DNA from: Bacteroidota bacterium
GTDB taxonomy: Bacteria > Bacteroidota > Bacteroidia > Bacteroidales > Bacteroidaceae
DNA: 11,628 bases
Reading direction: 5' to 3'
Assembly: GCA_023415545.1 (NCBI GenBank)
Contig: JAEZKJ010000126.1
Coordinates: forward strand, 1 to 11,628
The notes under the pieces are model-generated. The model was not told the DNA's origin. It did not search any database and saw nothing but the letters and a program-made list of their open reading frames with translations. Shown piece by piece: positions 1 through 6,233 of this stretch. Within the stretch, counting starts at the first letter, position 1; the number at the start of each line of letters is the position of its first letter. The position numbers were made by a program, and so were the translations under genes.

Positions 1-266
1 TCAGTATCTTTACTCTTTGGTCCTATAAGAGTGATATAGTTGCGAACATTATTGAATTTGCCATAATGAGCCCAAAAGGAATTGGCATAAGCATTTGGCT
101 CATTGGTGATAAGTTGCATATTCAAATTTCCCTCACTATTGCACTTTTCAATTATTTGATTTAAACAAGAAATATGCTCCTCACTGATCGGCTTTTCACT
201 ATAACGACGAACCGAATGGCGAGACTTTATTGTTTCAAAAGTGATATGATTGATTAAATTTTTCAT
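1..266 (-). CDS. Nitroreductase family protein, N-terminal part (runs off left edge)
   Basis: The first 88 codons of a minus-strand gene starting at an ATG at 264-266; the rest lies beyond position 1. Residues 15-22 read SRHSVRRY, the R-x-S-x-R-x-[YF] motif with which nitroreductase-fold flavoproteins contact the FMN phosphate. Around residues 66-84 the sequence reads AHYGKFNNVRNYITLIGPK. This resembles the segment before the FMN-binding core in the TM1586-type nitroreductase subgroup (from memory, unsearched). Expected role: a cytoplasmic FMN enzyme that reduces quinones, nitro compounds or similar acceptors with NAD(P)H; the real substrate cannot be told. It diverges from the rubredoxin/ferredoxin pair across a 170-nt spacer, which suggests, but does not prove, a shared redox theme. 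Confidence 0.85.
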   Translation of the reverse strand, partial: MKNLINHITFETIKSRHSVRRYSEKPISEEHISCLNQIIEKCNSEGNLNMQLITNEPNAYANSFWAHYGKFNNVRNYITLIGPKSKDT

Positions 267-283
267 ATTGATAATTATAATCG

Positions 284-291
284 CAAATATA
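284..291 (-). promoter_or_regulatory. Possible -7 element for the nitroreductase gene
   Basis: Read on the minus strand this is TATATTTG, an exact match to the Bacteroidetes -7 consensus TAnnTTTG, 17 nt upstream of the ATG at 266. No TTTG is found 19-21 nt further upstream, and the implied leader would be only about 10 nt. In such AT-rich DNA the match could be chance. The rest of the 267-436 spacer is AT-rich and shows no convincing forward promoter: TATGTTTA at 380-387 is one mismatch from consensus. Confidence 0.3.
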
Positions 292-436
292 TCTACTTTT
301 TAAAGCATAGTCCACTATACCTAAAATTATTTATTTGGTAAATATTAAACTAAATTAAAATAGAACTCTATAATGAATATATGTTTAATGATTCTTGTTA
401 TCAAAGAGTCTTAATTACATATATATATTAATTTTT

Positions 437-1105
437 ATGAAGTTTATCTGTAATATTTGTGGTTATATTTATGATGAAGAGAGTGAGGGAACTCCTTTTT
501 CATCGCTACCTGATAGTTGGAAATGTCCAATTTGCGGTGCTAAAAAAAGCAATTTCTCTCCTATAAAAGAGGAGAGTAAAGAAGCAGAGCCAATAGAGTC
601 AACGTCATCTACACCAACATCTGTTGATAGTGAAAGTGATAATGATGATTTAATGCATCTATCTGTTGCACAGATGTCGGTGATATGTTCTAATCTGGCA
701 AAAAATTGTCAAAAGCAGTTTATGTTGAATGACGCTGATAAGTTTACAACCATTGCAAACTTCTTAGATTCGATTACTCCGGCTGCTGACAAATCGGAAG
801 TTGCCGATATCCTAACTCTTTTAGCATCCGACATTGACGAAAAATTTCCAAATCTTGACTCTGTAGCAACAAGTGAAGGTGATCGTGGGGCACTGAGAGT
901 GAAGATATGGGGCTTAAAAGTGTCGCTGATGTTGAAAAATCTGTTAGAACGATATGTTATGGAGGGTGAGACTTTTCTAAAGGATACCAATATTTGGGTA
1001 TGTACAGTGTGTGGTTTTGTTTTTGTAGGAGATAATCCTCCTAATCTCTGTCCGGTTTGTAAAGCCCCTGATTGGAAATTTGAAAAAGTTGATAAGAGTA
1101 TATAG
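437..1105 (+). CDS. Double-rubredoxin protein with a degenerate rubrerythrin-like core
   Basis: A 222-residue protein. The ATG at 437 is preferred over an in-frame TTG at 395, which would add 14 hydrophobic residues before the rubredoxin motif. Residues 1-41 form a rubredoxin domain: CNICGYIYD (C5, C8) and, after DSWK, CPICGAKKSNF (C30, C33). Residues 42-72 are an acidic, Ser/Thr-rich linker. Residues 73-183 are predicted helical and match the second half of rubrerythrins in layout (FPNLDSVATSEGD, then GLKVSLMLKNLLERY). Residues 187-217 are a rubrerythrin-type rubredoxin domain: CTVCG (C189, C192) and CPVC (C205, C208). In true rubrerythrins the helices carry Glu and ExxH diiron ligands; here the matching places hold K, S, N and L. 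It should bind two Fe(Cys)4 centres and act as a cytoplasmic electron carrier, not a diiron peroxidase. The ferredoxin gene follows after one base, so the two are probably coupled. Confidence 0.8.
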   Translation: MKFICNICGYIYDEESEGTPFSSLPDSWKCPICGAKKSNFSPIKEESKEAEPIESTSSTPTSVDSESDNDDLMHLSVAQMSVICSNLAKNCQKQFMLNDADKFTTIANFLDSITPAADKSEVADILTLLASDIDEKFPNLDSVATSEGDRGALRVKIWGLKVSLMLKNLLERYVMEGETFLKDTNIWVCTVCGFVFVGDNPPNLCPVCKAPDWKFEKVDKSI

Positions 1106-1106
1106 T

Positions 1107-1610
1107 ATGAAAAAATTTGCCGTTAGAAATATTCGACTCTGTACTAAAGAGTGTCTTTGTCTGTTTGTTTGCCCAACGGGAGCAACTGACACCGAGAATA
1201 GTATTATTGATATTGAGAAATGTATAGGTTGTGGGGCATGTGCAGAATCATGTACTGCCGGTGCAATATGTATGGTACCTATGGAGTATCCTTCTCAGCA
1301 AAAGAAGAGTGCTAAGGTAATATCTTCAATTTTTGATATCGCTAATAGTAAGATTGAGGCAAGTGAAATTGCTAAAAGAATTGCTAAACATACAAAAGAC
1401 GATGGATTAAAAAAATTGATGATTGCTCTATATAAATCCAGTAGATTGAGTGCCGAGGATTTGTTACGTGAAGGTGGTTATATGTTACCTCAAAGTAAAA
1501 ATAGTCATGAGTTGCTTAAGAGACTAATAAATAATCCTCCTGTAAAAGAATTTCCTGTAGATGTTGCAAAAGATTTATATAATTCGATACCATGTAATGA
1601 TTCACAGTAG
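1107..1610 (+). CDS. 2x[4Fe-4S] ferredoxin-like protein with helical C-terminal extension
   Basis: A 167-residue protein. The ATG at 1107 begins one base after the upstream stop (TAG T ATG), which fits translational coupling and rules against an overlapping TTG at 1080. The second cluster is normal in spacing: C39, C42, C45, C49 (CIGCGACAESC), but the usual proline after the last Cys is Thr50. The first cluster is unusual: C12, C16, C18, C22 in CTKECLCLFVCP. The second Cys of the normal CxxCxxCxxxCP pattern is moved one residue on, and Glu15 sits in its place. Residues 60-167 are a mostly helical, charged extension that I do not recognise. Likely role: a low-potential electron carrier partnered with the upstream rubredoxin-type protein, in the cytoplasm. 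The same first motif may be normal in a little-studied ferredoxin family, so it should not be read as damage. Confidence 0.85.
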   Translation: MKKFAVRNIRLCTKECLCLFVCPTGATDTENSIIDIEKCIGCGACAESCTAGAICMVPMEYPSQQKKSAKVISSIFDIANSKIEASEIAKRIAKHTKDDGLKKLMIALYKSSRLSAEDLLREGGYMLPQSKNSHELLKRLINNPPVKEFPVDVAKDLYNSIPCNDSQ

Positions 1611-1715
1611 AATATAATAAGAATAATTGTGATAATAATACTTCAAGTTGTGATTATGGGACAAAGATGTTTATAATCATTTGTTTATTTGTTTAAATTA
1701 TTAATTGATAAAACT

Positions 1716-3128
1716 ATGATTGTAAAACAATTTTTTGCATCTTTTTTGGGAGCAATTTATCTATTGTTTATGGCTCTACTCTTTTCACATCTCTTTGTCT
1801 CATGTAGTCACGACAGCATTGAAGATATGGATTTGGATTATGGAGAGAATCCGTTCGACACAATGGAAAAGGCTGATAACGATATACGAAAGAAGGTGGT
1901 TGTGATAAGTGATATACATCTTGGTCCCGATCTTGCCTATTCCGAGACAGTAAAACATCTTCCTCGACTTTGTCAGTTTCTACAGGAGGTAAGAAGATCA
2001 AAAACTGTTGCTGAACTTATAATTGGCGGTGACCTACTTGATGAATGGTATCTTCCTTCAAGAGAGAATACTTTCCAAGGTAAATCATCATTAGATTACG
2101 TGAAACAGATTTATGCATCGAACAGAGTATTTTTTGATGTGATAAATAAAATTATTAAAGAGGGTTATATTAAAGTTACTTATGTTCCGGGTAATCATGA
2201 TCTTCTTATTACTCAAGAAGATGTTCAGTCGATTATGCCTGGCATAAATTTTGTATTGGACGAAGGACGCTCTCTTGGAACAGGTACATATCGTCCAGAT
2301 GCTTGTAAGAGTATGGTTGTTGAACATTGTCATCGTTATGATTGGTGGTGTGCTCCAAATCCATATGATAACCAAGATATTGCTCAGGGAACAATCATGC
2401 CTTTAGGATATTTCTTTTCACGTGTCGCAGCAAACTCATTTACTTCCTCTATTTGCACTCCGCAAAGTGCTACTAAACTAAACCCATTAACTATAAATCC
2501 TAAATTTGATAACGATCCTGAACAAAAAAATCTTCAAGCATTATACGATTGTTGGAATAAAGTTCTTTCATATGTTATTTATGTTGATGATAATTTCAAT
2601 GAACCTATTATAAAGACAGATATAAATGGGTGGAAGGGTAGTTTTTCGGTTAATGATTTTGTCCCATTTAATAATGAGGATGGTAGCGTAACCTCAAAAT
2701 ATTACAGGAATATCATGAAACAGTCGACCTGGGATAAAGTTCAGGATTACAATTTTGTTAAAGTTAAATCAGATATCAATAAGGCTATATATGGTGGTTT
2801 AAACACAGAATTCCTCGATACAATGTCAGAAGTACAATATTTCAAAAACATGGATAATCAAGATGTACGTATAGTAGTATTTGGGCATACTCATGTTCCT
2901 AAGTTTTTGACTTTCGACAATATTGATAGTGCAAAATGTATATATGTTAATAGTGGAACTTGGCAAGACAAAAAGGTAAGAAACTTTTCAGAAAGAGTAG
3001 ATCAGGATGGAGAGAATATGGATTTTGTAATTGTCTCACCTGCTACGAGTGGTAATACCATTGTAGCACTTTATAAATATTTTCAAGGTACACATAAGTT
3101 AGTGAAAAGTGAAGAGATAGATTTATAA
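1716..3128 (+). CDS. Calcineurin-like metallophosphoesterase, predicted lipoprotein
   Basis: A 470-residue protein; the ATG at 1716 gives a good signal sequence, unlike the in-frame TTG at 1689. Residues 4-29 are a charged start plus a long hydrophobic stretch ending FVS before Cys30, a lipobox-like site (Phe at -3 is not ideal), followed by an acidic segment. The dimetal phosphoesterase motifs are in order: SDIHLG (D66, H68), GGDLLDEW (D106, D109), PGNHD (N160, H161, D162), EHCHRYD (H204, H206, D209) and FGHTH (390-393). The SDIHLG/GDLLDEW style resembles LpxH (UDP-2,3-diacylglucosamine hydrolase), but LpxH is about 240 residues and cytoplasmic. Here about 180 residues separate the fourth motif from GHTH, and the protein is predicted to be exported. 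It probably hydrolyses a phosphoester in the periplasm or at the outer membrane; the substrate is unknown. A 105-nt spacer without a clear terminator separates it from the ferredoxin gene. Confidence 0.85.
   Translation: MIVKQFFASFLGAIYLLFMALLFSHLFVSCSHDSIEDMDLDYGENPFDTMEKADNDIRKKVVVISDIHLGPDLAYSETVKHLPRLCQFLQEVRRSKTVAELIIGGDLLDEWYLPSRENTFQGKSSLDYVKQIYASNRVFFDVINKIIKEGYIKVTYVPGNHDLLITQEDVQSIMPGINFVLDEGRSLGTGTYRPDACKSMVVEHCHRYDWWCAPNPYDNQDIAQGTIMPLGYFFSRVAANSFTSSICTPQSATKLNPLTINPKFDNDPEQKNLQALYDCWNKVLSYVIYVDDNFNEPIIKTDINGWKGSFSVNDFVPFNNEDGSVTSKYYRNIMKQSTWDKVQDYNFVKVKSDINKAIYGGLNTEFLDTMSEVQYFKNMDNQDVRIVVFGHTHVPKFLTFDNIDSAKCIYVNSGTWQDKKVRNFSERVDQDGENMDFVIVSPATSGNTIVALYKYFQGTHKLVKSEEIDL
3123..3128. 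other. Overlapping convergent stop codons
   Basis: The palindrome TTATAA contains the plus-strand stop TAA (3126-3128) and, on the opposite strand, the minus-strand stop TAA (3123-3125). The two genes therefore end tail to tail with a 6-base overlap and no room for an intergenic terminator. Any terminator for either gene must lie inside the other coding region. Confidence 0.95.
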
Positions 3129-4283
3129 TTTATCTCTTTCACTTATAAAATATTCAGCAGGTGTCGATCCTGTCATCTGCTTAAAACATTTGAATGCTGT
3201 ACTTTTTGAACGGAATCCCGCATCAAAGAAAGCATCCATGTAGTTAGAGGTTGTATGAGACTGCACGATTGATATAAAATCGTGTAGTCTCAATTTATTT
3301 ACGTAAGCAGGATAGTTCTCGAAACCATTCTCTTTTATGCAATAATATAGCGTGGTGCGATTAGTACATAACTCGGCTGCCACTTTGTTTATTGAAATAT
3401 CCGGTTCTCTCCACGCTTTATTCTCTTTCATATACCTTTCCAATTGTTCAAATAAAAAGGATACTTTTTCTTTGTTCTGTTCCTCTTTTATTATAACTAT
3501 TCTGTCACTGATGTCAGTCGACTCTTTATGTTCAAAAATCTCTTTTGCATAATTCTTGACGCTAACTTTATCATCAATGGAAATAGGAATTTCATTGATT
3601 TTGCTTCTTACAATTCTATATTTTAGTTCCATATATGTTCTTACAATAAATGTAAATATGGAAACATGTAAATAAATAATTGTCATTATCTTATTATTAA
3701 AACCAATCAATAATAAGTAACTGAATGAACCTAAGAAATATAGAATTATATATACTGTCAACCAGGAGCGATTTGTACCATTATACTTGAGCGTGTAAGG
3801 AATAAAATAGATAATAAATATTATTGATATAAATAGTAAACAGATGAAATATGAGAAAATAACGCTGAATTGTGACACATCCGGCCACATATCGAACAGC
3901 GAAGCATAAACTTTATATGTACACCCTAATTGTTTTGAGATTAAATATATTGCTATCAGTATTGTAATTGGTGAATATAGCAAAAGTAACCTTTTAACAT
4001 TTAGCCATCCGGGAGATATAACATCTATGGGGTATATTAAATAAGTTAAGGCCATGAAAACAGCAACAATCAACATACGAATAGATATGACATCCGTTGA
4101 GGTATCTCCATTCAAGCCTTCAAGCAGAGGAGGTATATAATTTAATAATGAGATACTTACAATACCAGCGAGAAAAAGACGCGATCGGTCACCTTTCTTC
4201 ATGTTAATTATTAGAAGAACAACCGATGTAATGACCACTATATTGGCGCAATATAATGTCGCAATAAGAATGTAATCAGACAT
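3123..4283 (-). CDS. Seven-TM membrane-bound AraC-family regulator
   Basis: A 386-residue protein with ATG at 4281-4283. The N-terminal part has about seven hydrophobic segments (near residues 5-27, 35-54, 67-86, 98-116, 137-161, 172-195 and 198-217). A charged linker runs to about residue 275. Residues 278-380 are an AraC/XylS DNA-binding domain: the first helix-turn-helix lies around ISINKVAAELCTNRTTLYY (297-314), the second around MDAFFDAGFRSKSTAFKCFK (349-368), ending TGSTPAEY. This design would let a membrane sensor control transcription directly, without phosphotransfer. The inducer is unknown. It lies 176 nt downstream of the response regulator and has its own promoter match, so it may be transcribed separately. 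Its stop codon overlaps that of the convergent phosphoesterase gene. Confidence 0.85.
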   Translation of the reverse strand: MSDYILIATLYCANIVVITSVVLLIINMKKGDRSRLFLAGIVSISLLNYIPPLLEGLNGDTSTDVISIRMLIVAVFMALTYLIYPIDVISPGWLNVKRLLLLYSPITILIAIYLISKQLGCTYKVYASLFDMWPDVSQFSVIFSYFICLLFISIIFIIYFIPYTLKYNGTNRSWLTVYIILYFLGSFSYLLLIGFNNKIMTIIYLHVSIFTFIVRTYMELKYRIVRSKINEIPISIDDKVSVKNYAKEIFEHKESTDISDRIVIIKEEQNKEKVSFLFEQLERYMKENKAWREPDISINKVAAELCTNRTTLYYCIKENGFENYPAYVNKLRLHDFISIVQSHTTSNYMDAFFDAGFRSKSTAFKCFKQMTGSTPAEYFISERDKL

Positions 4284-4318
4284 TATACCTAATTTAGTTT
4301 TTGTGTTTCATATTACGA

Positions 4319-4349
4319 CAAAAGTATTAAATAAGTTTAAAAGGCCAAA
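4319..4349 (-). promoter_or_regulatory. Promoter of the AraC-family regulator gene
   Basis: On the minus strand this reads TTTG (4346-4349), 19 nt, then TACTTTTG (4319-4326). Both elements match the Bacteroidetes primary-sigma consensus (TTTG at -33, TAnnTTTG at -7) with normal spacing. The -7 box lies 35 nt upstream of the ATG at 4283, giving a leader of about 28 nt. This is the best promoter match noted in the window. It indicates that the regulator can be expressed independently of the operon upstream. Confidence 0.6.
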
Positions 4350-4459
4350 TAATGAATGTGTTTATTTACCGTTATTTTTCTCTTCGACTATTTATTGCAC
4401 TATATGGCTATTAATAATTATATGAGTTAGTAGTTTATTGAATTTGTTTTTATGAAACA

Positions 4460-5149
4460 TTACAAACTGTTTTTCATGATCTTTTGAAACACCTCTTCGC
4501 GGAAATTTCTGGCTATAGTTATTGTTTCATCACCTATAACTATCTGATTACCATTTATCATTTTTATCTTTTCAATATTTACAAGATATGATTTATGTAT
4601 TTGAATGTACATAGAAGATGGTAATGTGTTGATAATATGTTTCATAGTGCTTCTAATGACCAACTTGTCATTCTCAGTATATATGCATATATAGTTCTCC
4701 ATACTTTTAACATAAAGTATATCTTTAATGAAAAGTTTGTACATCTGTTTGTCCGATCTAACGAATATATATTCCGATGTCTCTTCCTTCTTATTTATCA
4801 AATTTTTTACCTTATTAAGGGCTTTCAAGAAACGGTCGAACGATATAGGTTTCAAAAGATAATCTACCACATTGAGTTCATAACCCTTCAAAGCATACTT
4901 TTCATAAGCTGTAGTAATGATTACATACGGAGGATTTTCAATTGTTGATATCATCTCCAATCCTGAAATGTATGGCATTTCAATATCCATGAATATCAGG
5001 TCGGGGCGTGAATTTTGCATATATGTGTTGAGTTGTATGGCATCCTCACATACAGCTTCAAGTTGTAAAAAATCAATTTTGTCAACATAGCTTTTCAATC
5101 CTTTTCTAGCCATGGGTTCGTCGTCAGTAATTACACACTTAATTTTCAT
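4460..5149 (-). CDS. LytTR-family response regulator
   Basis: A 229-residue protein; ATG at 5147-5149 is preferred to a TTG two codons upstream. Residues 1-115 are a receiver domain: acidic pocket D9, D10, E11; phospho-acceptor D55 in FMDIEMP; switch T80; conserved K100 in LLKPI. Residues from about 128 to 225 are a LytTR DNA-binding domain, with the typical VRSDKQMYKLFIKDILYVKS opening and MYIQIHKSYLVN near the middle. It should be phosphorylated by the kinase encoded 17 nt upstream in the same operon and bind direct repeats in promoter DNA. The plausible target is the promoter of the barrel-protein operon or nearby genes; no clear LytTR repeat pair was recognised. Confidence 0.93.
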   Translation of the reverse strand: MKIKCVITDDEPMARKGLKSYVDKIDFLQLEAVCEDAIQLNTYMQNSRPDLIFMDIEMPYISGLEMISTIENPPYVIITTAYEKYALKGYELNVVDYLLKPISFDRFLKALNKVKNLINKKEETSEYIFVRSDKQMYKLFIKDILYVKSMENYICIYTENDKLVIRSTMKHIINTLPSSMYIQIHKSYLVNIEKIKMINGNQIVIGDETITIARNFREEVFQKIMKNSL

Positions 5150-5166
5150 AATCAATAAGTTTTGTG

Positions 5167-6195
5167 TTAATTTTCAAGCTTTATAATAAGCTTGGCACAA
5201 AAATATCCATTCTCCTTTGATAATTTAAGTTCATGGTTATCAGGGTAAAGGAGTTCCAACCTTCTTTTTAAATTTTCTATACCTATACCCGAAGAATTGT
5301 TTCTTTTTATAGGTTCCTTTTCAGGAATGCTGTTCTCAACCACAAAAGATAGATTGCAATCAGGTTGCAAAATCATCGATATTTTGATAATATAAATACC
5401 ACCTACATATTTAAAAGCATTTTCAATTAGTGGAGTGAATAACAAGGGGTATACTTTTTTATCATTAAGCCTTTTGTCAAAGTTTATCTGTAAATTCAAA
5501 CTCTCTTTTGAACGCAACTTCCATAAAGCCATATATTTATTAAGATACTCTATTTCACTACTTACTTTTACCTTTTCACCATCGTTGTAGAGCTGATAAC
5601 GTAGGAGGTCGGACAATAGTTCTATGGTGTGACGGGGTGCATTATTATTTTCATCTATCTGGAAGTATACCATATTAAGTACATTGAACAAAAAATGTGG
5701 ATGATATTGTGCCTTAAGCAGCTTTAGCTCTGTTTGATACTGATCATTAATTATTTTCTGTAGCTGTAAATTTTTTCTCTCTACCTCCTCTTTTATTATT
5801 TGATTTTTAAAAAAACTATAGAATAGTGAGGATAGAAGTGAACATGTTATTATGGCAATAGGGTAATCACGCCAGTTGAATGAGTAGTGACAAATATATC
5901 GTGTGATGTTCATATCGGATACTACAGAAATTATTGCCATAAACGAAATCATTGAGTATTCCTTAATTATTGATATCCTATTTTTTATGCAGTAGTTCAT
6001 CCATTTGAATAGCAGCAGGAAAAGTACGTATGAGCAGAATATTAAGGTGATGATATCAGTATATGCAAATTTTAAAGAGGTTTGCTCCAAATAATCTGTC
6101 GATGTAAGACTATCGTTGATGAGCCGAACAAAAGTAAATAGAACTATTGCATAAATCAATGATATATAAAATATGTTGTATCCTTTAAATTTCAT
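5167..6195 (-). CDS. LytS/YehU-type sensor histidine kinase
   Basis: A 342-residue inner-membrane protein; ATG at 6193-6195, not the TTG three codons earlier. About four hydrophobic segments lie in residues 8-25, 44-66, 80-95 and 112-129, with no obvious large extracytoplasmic domain. A short coiled coil (131-160) leads to the His_kinase (PF06580) core: YHPHFLFNVLN with H167 as the likely phosphorylated His, PLIENAFKY (255-263, N259) as the N box, and SGIGIENLKRRLELLYP (302-318) as the G box. The more common N before PHFLFN is His165 here. The short membrane part suggests sensing within the membrane or through a partner; the adjacent barrel protein is a candidate. The 38-nt gap to the upstream gene and 17 nt to the regulator support an operon. 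Confidence 0.93.
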   Translation of the reverse strand: MKFKGYNIFYISLIYAIVLFTFVRLINDSLTSTDYLEQTSLKFAYTDIITLIFCSYVLFLLLFKWMNYCIKNRISIIKEYSMISFMAIISVVSDMNITRYICHYSFNWRDYPIAIITCSLLSSLFYSFFKNQIIKEEVERKNLQLQKIINDQYQTELKLLKAQYHPHFLFNVLNMVYFQIDENNNAPRHTIELLSDLLRYQLYNDGEKVKVSSEIEYLNKYMALWKLRSKESLNLQINFDKRLNDKKVYPLLFTPLIENAFKYVGGIYIIKISMILQPDCNLSFVVENSIPEKEPIKRNNSSGIGIENLKRRLELLYPDNHELKLSKENGYFCAKLIIKLEN

Positions 6196-6233
6196 AACTA
6201 CCAATATTTAAGGTTGTAACCGGAGCATTATTT

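Noticed and set aside
416..430. TA-repeat tract upstream of the double-rubredoxin gene
   Set aside because: A short AT run is expected in this base composition, and no regulatory role can be supported.
395..436. TTG start adding 14 residues to the double-rubredoxin protein
   Set aside because: The added residues are hydrophobic, without family precedent, and the ATG at 437 places the first cysteine motif at the usual distance from the start.
709..990. Antisense open frame of 93 codons inside the double-rubredoxin gene
   Set aside because: No recognisable motif, and the plus-strand protein has clear cysteine motifs on both sides of this stretch.
437..1105. Standard rubrerythrin
   Set aside because: Diiron ligands are missing and a second rubredoxin domain is present at the N-terminus.
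1080..1106. TTG start for the ferredoxin inside the upstream gene
   Set aside because: The ATG at 1107 directly follows the upstream stop, and the family N-terminus (MKKFAVRN) begins there.
2091..2375. Antisense open frame of 94 codons inside the phosphoesterase gene
   Set aside because: It overlaps the conserved metallophosphoesterase motifs on the other strand and has low-complexity, Ile-rich content typical of shadow frames.
4440..4460. Terminator after the response regulator gene
   Set aside because: TGTTT and AAACA can pair, but the stem is five A/T-rich base pairs with no U-tract, so it is too weak to call.
4637..4948. Plus-strand open frame of 103 codons opposite the response regulator
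   Set aside because: It lies across the receiver and LytTR domains, and its translation is Phe/Ile-rich without a domain.
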